Source: Gnetum montanum
Taxonomy: Eukaryota; Streptophyta; Gnetopsida; Gnetales; Gnetaceae
NCBI GenBank assembly: GCA_015680685.1
Contig: MNCI01007937.1
Location: 1,441,339-1,505,338, forward strand
Direction of reading: 5' to 3'
Length of the DNA: 64,000 nt
Position numbers and translations under genes: made by a program. Below are positions 46,750 through 57,983 of this stretch, in pieces. Under the pieces are notes generated by a model. That model was given only the letters and a program-made list of their open reading frames with translations, did not search any database and was not told the DNA's origin. Each line of letters opens with the position of its first letter. Positions within the stretch are counted from its first letter, which is position 1.

Positions 46750-47160
46750 TAAGCAACTATCTGAATAGGCTCATAAGAGGTACAATCATCTTTATGACAT
46801 AGCAAGAGATCCAACGATAACTACCAAAGATGATCCTAAGCTACCGAGGTACATCAAGTTAGATAGGTGTTGTCATTATCATCAAATGGCTAGTCATGAC
46901 ATCAATTTTTGCCTAGCATTAAAGGATGACTTCTAGAAGATGATAAATCATAGAGAGTTGTTAGTGAATGAGCCCAACTCTCCAAGGGCCAACAACAACT
47001 CCTACATCATAGCCTCATTCACGGAAGCCAAATAGTTTAATCCTCCTAGAGAATCGTTTGTCATCAAAGTGCCATTGTGACTCCTAAACACAAAGCCAAG
47101 AGGCCCCTTCATCATACGAGTATGACATCCTATGGCCCCTAATAAGCCTTTCATAATACT
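46750..47160 (+). pseudogene. gag: gag segment 4 (zinc knuckle), element D
   Basis: Reads HLYDIARDPTIT, then RYIKLDRCCHYHQMASHDINF with a following Cys. The knuckle is CX2HX4HX4C, the variant of Tat/Ogre gag (CRFH...H....C), unlike the CX2CX3HX4C of the LTR-A family. The downstream linker has stops. Confidence 0.8.
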
Positions 47161-47609
47161 TATCCCCCTTTAGTGGCTTCAACATCATAACACAATCTAC
47201 AACTTGCTAATCCTCCAAATCCTAGGGAACTATTTGTTATCTGAGTTCCTACACTTTCAACAAGTAAGCCTACAACAACAACCCATGACCAAAGACCACA
47301 TATTATGGCCAACAACTTAGAGGTTAGCAAGAAACCATCATCAGAATGGTGATGAAAGCAACTTGTTGTCAAACAACAAATAAGCCCATTGAGAGTAACC
47401 AACTAAGACATACACCAAGGACAACTACACCCATGAACAAGGGGGCCAAGACATGTGAACTAAAATCTAAGCCATAAATCTTAGGAAGGATGGAGGATGT
47501 AGGATCACTAACATTGAAACATCACAAGACAAGGGAAAGAACTCTCTTGCAACAATGGAATAAGCCAAGTAGTCCCTTAAGTAAAAGAACACGTCACCAA
47601 ACTTGTACA

Positions 47610-48250
47610 ACCTAGTGATGACTTCTCCAACTCATAGGGATGCACTAGCTCAAGTGCTAACCTCTATCCCTATGAGCAGAGACATGTCAGCCAATAGAGA
47701 GTTTATTCACTTTATCATTGAGTGAGCTTCACTTAAGGAAAACAAGCATTAACCCATGCTCAAATTTTGTGATAGTGAAGTGAAAATTGACTCTTGAATT
47801 GAAGAAGTGCTATCTGCTCCTCTTCTCATTACTATACACGTTGGTAGGTACAAGGTGCACCATGTTCATGTAGATGATGGAGTGGCCATGAATGTGATAT
47901 CACATTCTGCTGTTAACAAACTAGGCCTAACCAAGAATATCTAAGAAACCACTACCTCAACAGTCAAGTCATTTAATGGTCCATGAGTAGTAGTGTGAGG
48001 TTCCATCACCTTGGATTTCATAGTCAATGAGCAATTCCCTACATCCGCCAACTTCCTAGTGGTTAAAGAAACACCTAGCTTCAACTTGATCCTAGGAAGG
48101 CCATGGTTGACTAAGCTCCATGCAATTTCATCTCCTATGCATTAGGAGATTCACTTGTCATACGAGGGTGGAAAAATTATGGTCCATGGGGACAATGTGT
48201 TACTACCCTAAGTTAACTATGTCAACATCAATTGAGGTTTGGAGGTAGAG
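47610..48250 (+). pseudogene. Protease remnant, element D
   Basis: The upstream conserved block reads SPTHRDALAQVL and FIHFIIE, then SEVKIDS. The protease core has ITIHVGRYKVHHVHVDDGVAMNVIS, with the catalytic Asp-Asp-Gly present, then SAVNKLGL and, near the end, LILGRPWLTKLHAI. Stops stand at several sites. In Tat/Ogre elements RT follows this domain; here it does not. Confidence 0.82.
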
Positions 48251-49040
48251 TTTCAAGAGGAAACTCCCAACACTCAGACTAGGACCAACCATAATGAGAA
48301 CAACAATGATGTGAATAACACCAACTTTGCAACACAATACAATCAACGAAAATTCGTACAACTTTCCATGCTAAACAAGAGAAATGGTGACCATAAGATA
48401 ATGCCAAAAGAATTCCTTAACCTCTCAAAGATCAAATAACAAGTTCAACGTAAGCATCTAATCCATCCTTTTACCAACCATTTATTTACCTTTACAATGT
48501 TATATCATGTTTCAGTGTTGATTCAGGCACTATGTGCTCTTTCGAGAGCATCCCATACTTGCTAGGCAAGTATGGACTGTAGTCCACTAAGGCCTAAAAC
48601 TAGTAACCCTGCAACCCGCTAAGGCCTAAAACTAGCACTAGGACCTACTAAGGCCTAAAACTGCTAAAGCCATGGCCTTCCAAGGCCTAAACTTGGCATT
48701 CAAATAAGCCTTGAAATGGGTTCTAAGCATCAACCATAACCACAGAACTTTATCCCTGCCATTTTTGGCAAGTTTCATCAACATACATGAACCCTAGACC
48801 CCAGCAGGGGGTAAAACCTTAACAAAATTTACCACTTTGGGCATCAACACTAAGGCACCACTTGCTTAGCATTGCCCAAGGAGGTATGACATCCATACTC
48901 ATCCTCTAGTGTCCACCTAGCCCTAGTTCAAATCCAAGGTGGGCCCACATAGCCTTAGACTCCTCCAATCACCCCAAGTAGCCTTGAAACCCTATCAAAA
49001 CCCAATCTAAAGTGCCTAAAACTTTCAGATGTGATTGATC
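48251..49040 (+). other. Start of D's long non-coding region
   Basis: An open frame at 48239-48439 (66 codons, Asn-rich) is the protease-side tail without known domain. From 48580 to 48705 a phrase ctaaggcctaaaactagca repeats about five times. I see no reverse transcriptase motif on either strand. Confidence 0.6.
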
Positions 49041-50500
49041 TACACTAAGAAGAGGTCCATCCAAGCTACCTAGCATGGATGAATGGGAGGTGACCTTAAA
49101 TTGCTAAAATTGACCACCTAGTTACCATATTTTGTCTCTAACACCCCTTGTGAGCTCCCAGTAATATATAATAACAAAAACAACCCATATTTTACATCTA
49201 AACACCTTTCCCATGCTAATGAATCCCCCATCCATTCTGCCCAGCATGGATTCCATAGGGTTATGCCATAAAAGCCTTTCCATAGCCTTAAATAACCCTA
49301 CAATGCACTCTAATAACCCTAGTATTCCTCCATGACCTTCAATAGTCAACAAATGCCAAAACTTAAATTGATTTATATCCTTGAAGCCTTATCCATGGTA
49401 GTGAACCCTCCATCCATGTTGGGTAGCATGGATGCCCTAATGGTATGCAATAAAACCTACAGCAAAAAATAGCCTAATAACCTTCCCTGGTGACCTCTAA
49501 ACCCTATCGAAGCCTGCCAAAGACTTTAAACATCCTGAAATCAACCAAAAATGGAAAAAGGCCATCATCCCCATATCATCCATGTTGGGGCTACCCTACC
49601 TAACATGGATAAAGGAGGGGGATGACTACAATGACACCTAAGAGCCTTAAAACTGGTCAATTTCGATGTTGAACCTTGACCCTCAACCCGCTGTAGCCCC
49701 TACAACTTTGCAACCTTGTCAAATCTTGTTCAAAGTGATCCAAAACTTGAAGCCAAGTTCATCCATGCTGGGGGGATCCTATCCACATTAGCCAACATGG
49801 AGCCAATGTGGATGCAAGGGGGATAGCAAAAACTTCCAAGATTAATCCTAAAACTGACATTTGTTGACAACCAAACCTTCTTAGAGGCTTTGGTAGCTAG
49901 AATTTGTTAAAAATGATTCTATCCCATGATTTTCTTAGCTTCTACACTAAGCACCCCCCCTCCTTCCATGCTGGCCAGCATGGATGTAGCTAGGAAGGTT
50001 CATGGAGAATTACAAAAACATCAAAATGATGTCAAACTGCCTTATACCTATCCTATAACCCTATTAGCACTTTTGGAAGCCACTATACTTCCTTAATATG
50101 ACCAAACGTAGCAAAAATCCAACCCCCTAAGGTCATCCATGCTGGCCAGTGTGGAACCAAGGAGTGGCTCATAAAACCACTTAGAAACCTTGGAAATTGC
50201 CTAGTTTTAACTCTAAACCCTAATCCTCGACACTAGCAACCTTGGAAACTAACATGTATGGTTGATTATTGTTGAAAATAGCCTCTATCTGACATTTTTT
50301 ATCTATCCACACTAGGTACCCCCTCTTCCATGCTGGCCTGCATGGATAAGCTGCTTTTCCTTCTTAGATAGAAGATTGACACTCCAAGAGCTCAAAGACA
50401 TACACTAGCAAAGCCTAGGACCTCACAGCCTTGAGATTTCACTTATTTGACCTCATTTTAGCCCCTAAAATCCACCAACTTCCATCCTCCACACTGAAGC

Positions 50501-50547
<47 letters not shown>

Positions 50548-51290
50548 NATCAAGGGATGCATGACCATGCATGGCCTTAAACAGCCTCCAAAAAGGGCCA
50601 AAATTGATCAAAAACTTGGGAAATAATAGTCTATAACCCTAAGAGTCTAGAAACTTGGTCGATTCACTCTCAAGATCATCCTAAAACCAAAAAGCAAGGG
50701 CACCCCCTTTGCTCCACATTAGCCAATGTGGAGACTGCCCTAAACTTCTTTTAACACTCAAGCCCCATCCAAATGGCCTCAAAAATTAGTTAGGAGGTAC
50801 ACAACTGCAAGATCATGGCTCTAGTTACTCATCCAACCATGTTTGACCTTGTGTTGGCCCAAATTTAAATCCTCTACATTGAGCCCCCTCCCATCCACAC
50901 TGGCTAGCATGGAGGCAAGGGGTGTAACTTTAAGACCTACTTTTTGACCATTTTCAACCTCCAAAATGATCAATTTTGATAAATCTAGCCCTACACTACC
51001 TTGGAAAGGCCCAAAAACCCTAATTTTGATCCTATGAATGTCATGTAACACATTCTCATTGGCCTCCACACTGGCCTATGTGGATCTAGCATAAAAGACA
51101 CTTTCAAGCTCCAATGCGGGGTTCTAAGGGTTGAAACTAACATTAAAACTAGTCCATTCCCTTCCCCAGTTGACTGGGCTGACATGCAAGCTATCAAACA
51201 TCAAAAACTAACCAAAACAAGCCTTGAAAATTGTCTAGATGTTTCATCAATGCTGGGGGTCACCCCTTCCATGTTGACTAGTGTAGATCT
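49040..51290 (+). repeat. Degenerate ~180-bp tandem array with palindromic cores
   Basis: About 13 units, each with a hairpin-forming core related to CCATGCTGGCCAGCATGG (an exact 18-base palindrome at 49966-49983). Cores lie near 49052, 49233, 49410, 49575, 49765, 49970, 50140, 50330, 50715, 50895, 51067 and 51255, with one expected near 50500 where a poly-C tract stands. Between cores the text is rich in ccaaaacc, aaccct and taaaac phrases. Ogre-type elements are known to carry tandem repeats in non-coding regions, so this belongs to D by position. No coding potential. Confidence 0.75.
50503..50548. other. Run of 45 C ending in an undetermined base
   Basis: A homopolymer of 45 C followed by N at 50548, within the tandem array where a palindromic core would be expected. 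Probably a sequencing or assembly problem, possibly hiding a gap. Confidence 0.8.
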
Positions 51291-51387
51291 ACTATGGGTC
51301 TAGCGTGGAAGCCTTAAAATCCTTGCTTTTTCAATTCAAACAACCTCAAAACAACCCTAATTAATGGCCAAACTCATCTATGATCCT

Positions 51388-51815
51388 TTTAGCCTTAAAC
51401 CATGGCCCGCTAAGGCCTAAAAATGGCAAAATTAAATTCTTTTTTTACCATATTTTGACCAAGTTCTACCATGTGTGTTCTACTTTGTCTTAACAACCTT
51501 ATTTTATAATGTTATGACCTATTTTAACCGTTGTTGCATTGTTGACCTTGTTCAACCTTAATACTACTTCAATTTCAATGTGTTTAACTTTATTCTTTAT
51601 ATTATGGCCTTTGTTGATCCTTTTTTACCCTTTGATTGGTATTAAATGATGGGGTTTAACCTTCCCTTACCATCATTTGACACCATGTAGCCATGCCCCA
51701 CCAAGGCCTTAAACTAGCAATCCTATGGCTTGCTAAGGCCTTAAACTAGCACCATGGCTTGCCAAGGCCTCAAACTAACAATCCTATGGCCTGCCAAGGC
51801 CTTGAATTAGAAAAC
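51388..51815 (+). repeat. AAGGCCT-type short repeats, right of the palindrome array
   Basis: Phrases such as gccaaggccttaaactagca recur about six times, with a further copy near 52625. The same phrase stands left of the array at 48580-48705, so the two repeat kinds are arranged as flank, array, flank. Confidence 0.7.
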
Positions 51816-53880
51816 GAATAACCATGTTTGACCTTGCATTACCTTGTATTGCCTTATATTCTTATTGACATTACTTGGATACTTCTATTATCTTTATTTC
51901 AACATGTTGTCTCATTTATGCATTATTATCATGGTATTTTGCATTATTATTGGCATTATTTTATTGTTTTTATGAATTTTTATCATTTTGTTACACAGGT
52001 GCCACTTGATATGCTTATGTTGTCATGTAAGAACAAGCCAAGAGAATGAGGAGGCAAACTTGACTAGCCTTGAAACCTAAATAAACCCCTCTTATGATGT
52101 TGCTAAACCAAGTTAACCTTAAATATCCAAAACTTAAGCCTTGAAACCACTACACTATATAGCCATAACACCTTGAAGTAGCCTAACTACTATTAACCTT
52201 GAAGCCAAAAACACCATGGAGGGTTCCCTAGTTGGAATTCCAATCTAAACCATAATGGTGAGAAGAAAACATTTGAAACCAAGTTCCTCACCAAAACTTA
52301 AGCTTGATCATGACATCATCAATCCCTTGCTATGCAACATCAAAGCCATCACATAGCCCCAATTATATCTAATACTCACATATTTCCTTGTATTGTTTAT
52401 CATTATTAGTAGGTTGCAACGAATGACCAATGTTGACAACTTTGATGATCTACAACAAGTGAGCCTACATGCTCTCTATCTCTCTCCTTGTTTGGCACAA
52501 TGAACAAGCTATAGAACTTTGTGAATTTTATGCACATCACATAGATTTTCCTATGCTATAACAATGATGACCTATTGTGGCTTGGTTTGCTAGTTGTCTC
52601 ATGTAGCCAACAAATGACATCAACGGCCTTCCAAGGCCTTAGACTAGTACCACGACCATAAATTGGCAACATTGATGACCTTGGTGGCTTGGTTTTCATC
52701 TCATGCTATGTGGCCTTATTCATTGTAATGTGACAACATGCTTTATTTGCTTGGTTTTCTTGTCCTCTTAGAGTTGTGCTTGCAAGATGAAGCCTAGAGT
52801 CATCACAAAGGCACAACTCATCATAGTAGCAAGTCACCACATGACCTTAATGCACAAGATTCGATGAGTTTATCCTGCTGTGTCAAAAGTGCTTGTTTTC
52901 CATTACCATCTCTTTAAACCCAACCCTATAGCCTTATTATAGCCTTTCTTACCCTAAATAACAATGTTGACCAATGTCTGACACTCATGCATTTGGGCCT
53001 TATGACATCCCTTTGTCATGCTCCACCTACAAGTCTGTCATATGTAACACATCTCATTTGGTAGGAAAACCATATCAAACCTAGCCTTCATAAAGAAACC
53101 CAATGAAGGTTTCTCCAAAAAAACAAAAAAAAACTAATGGTGAAGCAAATTGCTAAGAAGTTGGAATGGCTTATGAGGACCAAAAGTCCAAAAGAATAAA
53201 TTAAATAGCTCCAAACATGCAAAGGTAGGACCCTAGAGGCCAAAGAAACCTTGGAGCAAGATGTTGGACCCTCAAACTCATTCGTCAAGTGATCAACATC
53301 TCAAAACATGATTCACCAAAACCTATCAATGGACTAACATGTTAGTGTCATACCCATGATGTCAACTATGGAAGGCATTGTTGACCTTCATAACCAAGTC
53401 CTTATAACCCCATTATCATTACCATTACCTCATCATAGCCTTATCCCATCATCACAAGCACTCTTTGGCATGGTTCAACATGACTAAATCAAGCATGGAG
53501 AGGGAACATTTGTGATGGACCTACAGTGGTGTTTTGTATTCTTTGTCGATGCCTCTCAAGTCAATCCTCTAGACACCAACAAAGAGGGGCCAATGAAACA
53601 ACACCAAATTTGCATGTTGTAACCTTTGTAACCCCATCCCATGAAACTTAAGGCTAAACATCATTGTAAATGTGAAGATTGTAACTCGTAAGGTGCAATC
53701 TCACATGTTTTATACTTTGGGGCTGAAAAATGCCTCATAAGTGGTCAAATCCTCATCCCTCACATGAAAAAAGTTACATAGTATCTATATTTGGGCTTGG
53801 GGGGTTAAAATGCCTTTTGGGATGCTAGAATTAGCATTTTGATGGGTTTATGGGGGGAATAGCATTTTCTACACTGAAGA
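51816..53880 (+). other. Non-coding region of D before its 3' LTR
   Basis: No domain recognised. A T-rich run ending gttacacag at about 51999 looks like a 3' splice acceptor, of interest because Ogre-type elements carry introns, but no matching coding exon follows. Around 53775-53860 there are G-rich tracts (cttggggggtta, tatggggggaatag) that could be the polypurine tract before the LTR. Confidence 0.5.
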
Positions 53881-54960
53881 CGCATACATGGAGGTACAAC
53901 TCAGGTACCTCCAATGAGGATGCATGGGGGTACAACTCACCTACCTCTAGCTAGGATGCATGGGGGTATAACTCACCTACCTCTAGCAAGGATGCATGGG
54001 GGTACAACTCACCTACCTCTGACCAAGATGCATGGGGGTAGAACTCACCTACCTCTGATGAGGATGCAAAGGGGTACAATTCACCTACCTCCAACAAGGA
54101 TGCATGGGGGTACAATTCACCTACCTCCAATGAGGATGCATGGGGTTACAACTCATCTACCTCCAACATGGAAGATCTGCCCCCAACATAAAAGATCTAC
54201 CTCCAGCATGCAAGATCTACCCTCCAATGAAGAAGATCTGCATTCCCCCCACCCCTTAGCAAGAAAGATCTACATGGACAAAAATTTAGTAGAAATTTAT
54301 CAGCCAAATTTGTAGAAATTTGCAGTAAGATTTATGCCCCAAAACCCTATATAACCAAGTATCAAACACCATAAATAGGTTCCACAATTTTTGTAGCCAT
54401 ATCCCCTTGGCATTCTAAGCATTTTAGCGTCCAAGAGCACTTGCATACTTTATAATCATGTTGCTTCTTAGAACATTCCAGCATGGAACCCCTATGGCCT
54501 TGTAACCCCCATTACCCCCCTTGGAATTTGAGTTTGTGGCTTCCATGTTATGCTCCTAGGATCCTCAACTCCTAGCGTAGACCACTTTGGTTGCCCAAAT
54601 TCTTCACATTTCTCAACCACACCCCCCCNNNNNNNNNAGTAGTAGCCAATGTTGCAAATCTGGAGTAATAGCAAAGGAGGTATGATAGCATCAAGAGTGG
54701 TAGAATATTTGGATCATGGAGTTGATTGCATTGGCTTCAATGGACTCTAAACCATTGCTCAAGTAAGCCCCTGGTCTCCTACAAGCACTTCTTATACACA
54801 TCCCTTGAACTCATTCTTTATTTTTTTAATAAAGTTTAAAGTTTTAGTTTTGTGTGTAATTTGTATTTTCTTTCAGTTTTCCAGATTTGTAATTTTTACA
54901 ATTACAACCTCATTTACCCCATTTTTGCATTTTTCTAAGTTCCTAGGTGATCTACTAAAC
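53800..54960 (+). repeat. 3' LTR of element D (left edge uncertain)
   Basis: 54515-54957 matches 7884-8330, the part of D's 5' LTR visible in the window. Upstream are a TATA box (ctatataa, 54347-54354) and a 36-base tandem array, suiting a U3. Nine undetermined bases (54629-54637) replace the poly-C seen at 7987-8000. The left edge lies after a G-rich tract somewhere in 53700-53880; the right edge may extend past 54960. Confidence 0.6.
53881..54170 (+). repeat. 36-bp tandem repeat, about eight units
   Basis: Unit aggatgcatgggggtacaa plus ctcacctacctctagca; starts at 53917, 53953, 53989, 54025, 54061, 54097 and 54133 give an exact 36-base period. Because 36 is divisible by three, one frame (53914-54315) stays open as a 12-residue repeat (MHGGTTHLPL...), an effect of the repeat and not evidence of a protein. 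Placed in the likely U3 of D's LTR. Confidence 0.9.
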
Positions 54961-55243
54961 TGTCTAGGGCACCCTAAATCCCATTTTTTGGAGGCCCTAG
55001 GGATTCTAGGTTGAGGTTGCTATGTCAAAACTTTCAATTTTCTAGTGATTGAATTTTTCAGTTGCAACATAACCTATACCATGAAGTGATATTCCTTTTT
55101 AAAAAACTTTTATTAACTTATGTAGATTGTCCATTCAAAGGAAACCCCATTGAGATAATTGTTATCAAATTCAAATTTTTATACATAATTATCATACTCA
55201 ATTTCTTACATTCACATGTACCTAAAGAAACATGTGAAACAAC
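54961..55243. other. Unassigned stretch between D and a truncated LTR-A
   Basis: Contains ctagggcaccctaaatccc and ggaggccctagggattctagg; it may be the end of D's LTR or the start of flanking DNA. A 62-codon frame at 55062-55250 has no recognised similarity. Confidence 0.4.
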
Positions 55244-55611
55244 CAACTAATCCCAGTAATAGTTACATGAGCCCAATATGTGTACGACAAGCTAGGACCA
55301 GATGCTTATTGCTCTAGGATAGAGTAGATTTACATTATCATCATTACTTAGATTTAGATTTCTATTCTCAACTTTCATCATGTTCACAATTAGGAGTATT
55401 AAAGGCCAAACAACATCAATTATCCTACGCCTCACTTTGGCCTGAACCATATGTGAAAAAGCTACCACTAGTCCCAGTAGAAAGACAACGTCTTGCGATC
55501 AATGCTTAACAATCTACATGCCACAACTAGTCCCATCCATGGAATTCGACCAGATTGTATGTGAATGCTTGTGATTCATATGGTTAAGTGTAGGGGTACC
55601 CATGCTCATCA
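55244..55611 (+). repeat. Truncated LTR-A (3' part)
   Basis: Matches the last 370 or so bases of LTR-A, from a taatcccagtaatagt phrase to GCTCATCA (55611). The U3 and TATA are missing. No primer site follows; the Copia gag remnant begins directly, so it was probably a solo copy or a remnant of one. Confidence 0.85.
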
Positions 55612-55639
55612 ACTTTAGATTCTAAATCATCATCAACAT

Positions 55640-56850
55640 TGGTTTTTTAGATACTACTTATTGGTTAGAAACCTCTACAATCAATTATTCATGTGCATGT
55701 ATAAGTTTTGAACTCTAGTATTAGATAAGAAGATGTGGTTATCCCTCATTCACTTTGTTGAGGTTTGACTTCCTATTTCTTTTCTTTTTGTTTTCTTCAT
55801 TTTGAATTTCTTGATTTGAAGACATATTCTAAAGGGAATCCATTCTTGAACCATTACTTTTCTTCAATATGACCCTTCTTTTTGCAGAAATTACATGAGG
55901 GCATGTCATTGGATTTTCTCTTACCTTGATTTCTTCTACCTTTGTTGGAGGAGTTATGATTTCTTTTTAAACTTTGAGTAATTCCCATATAAACAAGTTT
56001 ATCATTTTCAAATTTTGAAATCATCACACACTTTGGTGGGTCATCCCCAATTATAAGAGACTATGATTTGAAGGGATGATAATAGCCAAACACATTTCTC
56101 ATTTCATTAAATGAGACCTTGGTAGGCACTAGGATGGGCCATGATGGTTACCCCTTACAAGAGATTATGGTTTGAAACCATTAATGTTAAGATGATTCTT
56201 CATGAGTTAGTAATGTCTACCAAAATTGAATCCATAAATGAAGTTTCCAAATCAAGAGTCTGATCATTCAAAATTTTTCTTTATCTTAGGCACAAGCTCA
56301 TCAATTGTGAAGACATTAGGAATTTTGTTTTGAATGATTTTCAACATGGTATTCTCATACCTCTTGTCATTTTACAAAATTTAAACAACTTCCCTTACTT
56401 TTTATTGTTGAGTGTAACCACATCTAAATCCAACAAGGCCTTTGTGCAAACATACATGTTGTCAAAAATTCTCCCAAGGGATTCATTAGCTCTTATTCTA
56501 AAGTTGTTGAATTATTGAATCAACCTCAATTGTAGAATTTCCTGATTTGGTATGGATCCTCTAAATTTATTTTTGGGTGTGTTCCATGCTTCCTTAGCTA
56601 TATGACAATTAATGACTCTTGAGCAAATGGCATCTAAAATAGAAGTAATCAAAATAATCTTTGTTAGTTGATCTCTCTTATGTTAATTCAAGACAACTAT
56701 GACATTTTCTTCATTACATCCTTTCTTCATAATCTCCTAGCAATCATGAATCTCAAAGGTCTTTGTGTATTTTGACTAAAAGACGAAGTGTTAAGTGTCA
56801 TCAAAAGTGATGTGGCACTTTGGGATTTCTTTTGATGAAAACATGTTGAT
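55640..56850 (-). pseudogene. gag: Copia-type gag remnant (UBN2-like plus CCHC knuckle)
   Basis: Read on the minus strand from about 56810: SKYTKTFEIHDC, then ITSILDAICSRVINCHIAKE and AWNTPKNKFRGS, then a block ending LGRIF, the pattern of the UBN2/DUF4219 gag of Copia elements. Around 55900 the knuckle reads CNFCKKKGHIEEK, with a stop where the last Cys should be, followed by WFKNG. Stops occur where Trp is expected. No protease, integrase or RT follows before LTR-A and D, so the remainder is lost. Confidence 0.75.
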
Positions 56851-57640
56851 TTTTTTGTTGTAAAATATTTTACTTTGATACTACTTTGTTTGAGTTGAAC
56901 ATAGTGGATTATTATCTTGTTTATTCCCTTTGTTTTGAATAATCCTTGGAATAGGTATCTATGGGTTGAAATACATCTCCTAAATTAATAAAGGACATCA
57001 ATACATATGTTTTTTAATTTTTTTGTAAAATTCTAGAGGCCATAGCTTCCTTGTTACTTTGAGTTTTAAGTTGATCATGGACCTATTTGATATATTTTCC
57101 TATAAAATGTTAATTCAATTAGATGTCATTTATTAGTGAAATATGTCTTGAAAAAGTGATATTTTTATCACCCATAGTACTTAATTGATTCATTGAATCT
57201 AAATGAGAGATGATAGTAGTAATTCAATAATGTTGAAATTTGATCATAATGATTATAGATTGATTGAAATGAAATGACTTTGATGATTAAATTATGAGAT
57301 ATGATTATGTAAAAAATGTTCAAGAATTGTTGATGGATTATTTGGAGGCAAGCTAAGGAAGTCTCAAATTATTCTTTCTTTAGCAACAAAATACCGTATA
57401 AACAATGATAAAGGGCCTCATATATATAGAAAAGGTCATGGGTCATTAAACATGACTAGGGGCCAACTATATTTATTTTAAAAATGAATTTTTTTCTTTA
57501 GTATTTAGGGTTATTTTTGTGTACATCCTTACATTAGGTACTTTTATTTTTATTCTTTATTAACAATGAAATTTATCTTAAGGTTAAAACATTAAACTTG
57601 GTAATTTTAGTTGATTAGTGGATTGATACTTCTCTTATAG
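56851..57640 (-). other. Leader and possible LTR promoter of the Copia remnant
   Basis: On the minus strand a TATA-like ctatatatatgagg (57420-57431) precedes an A/T-rich leader running to the gag. It could be the Copia LTR promoter, but I cannot find LTR ends or a tRNA-Met primer site. Confidence 0.4.
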
Positions 57641-57652
57641 CCCATTTCCCAA

Positions 57653-57983
57653 CATAAATAAAATTAAAGCATGATGGAAGAAATAATTATAATATAGTGG
57701 TGTGCTTTGTGATATGAGAACTCTTGCTTGGTTAAAGGGTAAGTTCTACCAAATTGCTATCAAAATTATAATCCTTTATAGTATAGAATGCTATCCTATC
57801 AAATAACATCATACTTAATGTGTGCATGTGGCAAATATGTGTATCCTAAGGTAAATGTTAGGTATGAATAGGAATGACTTAATCAACAACTCTCTTACGA
57901 AAGAGTTTGGAAGAAGCACTTCTAAACAAAAAGATTAGGAAAGTTGTCTTAGATGGTTTGGTCATGTGTTAAGAGGACTAGAT
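57653..57983 (+). pseudogene. RTE-type LINE ORF2 C-terminal fragment, part 1
   Basis: Plus-strand reading with stops: SGVLCDMRTLAWLKGKFYQI, then AIKIIILYSIECYPIK, a stop where plant LINEs have Trp (LR-W-M), GMNRND and LRWFGHVLRG. The chain LKGKFYR-A--P-LYG-ECW, RMLRWM-G and RWFGHV is characteristic of the region after the RT domain in plant RTE-like LINEs. Upstream RT is absent, as usual for a 5'-truncated LINE. Confidence 0.8.

Larger units (their letters stand above)
7884..54960 (+). mobile_element. Element D: Tat/Ogre-like gag-protease retrotransposon, host of the nested stack
   Basis: D is assembled from pieces by subtracting insertions: LTR part 7884-8334; gag 31264-32064, 42594-43426, 45633-45860 and 46745-47160; protease 47610-48250; tandem-repeat region 48251-53800; 3' LTR to about 54960. 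The gag pieces read in order and join at target duplications. The knuckle CHYHQMASHDINFC (CX2HX4HX4C) and the protease with VDDGVAMNVIS and LGRPWL are of the Tat/Ogre type. No reverse transcriptase is present. It is the oldest visible layer, since the other elements lie in it. The left end is outside the window. Confidence 0.7.

Noticed and set aside
49040-51290. CRISPR-like array
   Set aside because: Period and palindromes superficially recall one, but units are diverged along their whole length, spacers are not unique sequence, and the setting is a plant retrotransposon.
53914-54315. 133-codon ORF with 12-residue repeats
   Set aside because: Produced by a 36-base DNA repeat in a likely LTR; no domain, and the frame survives only because 36 is divisible by three.
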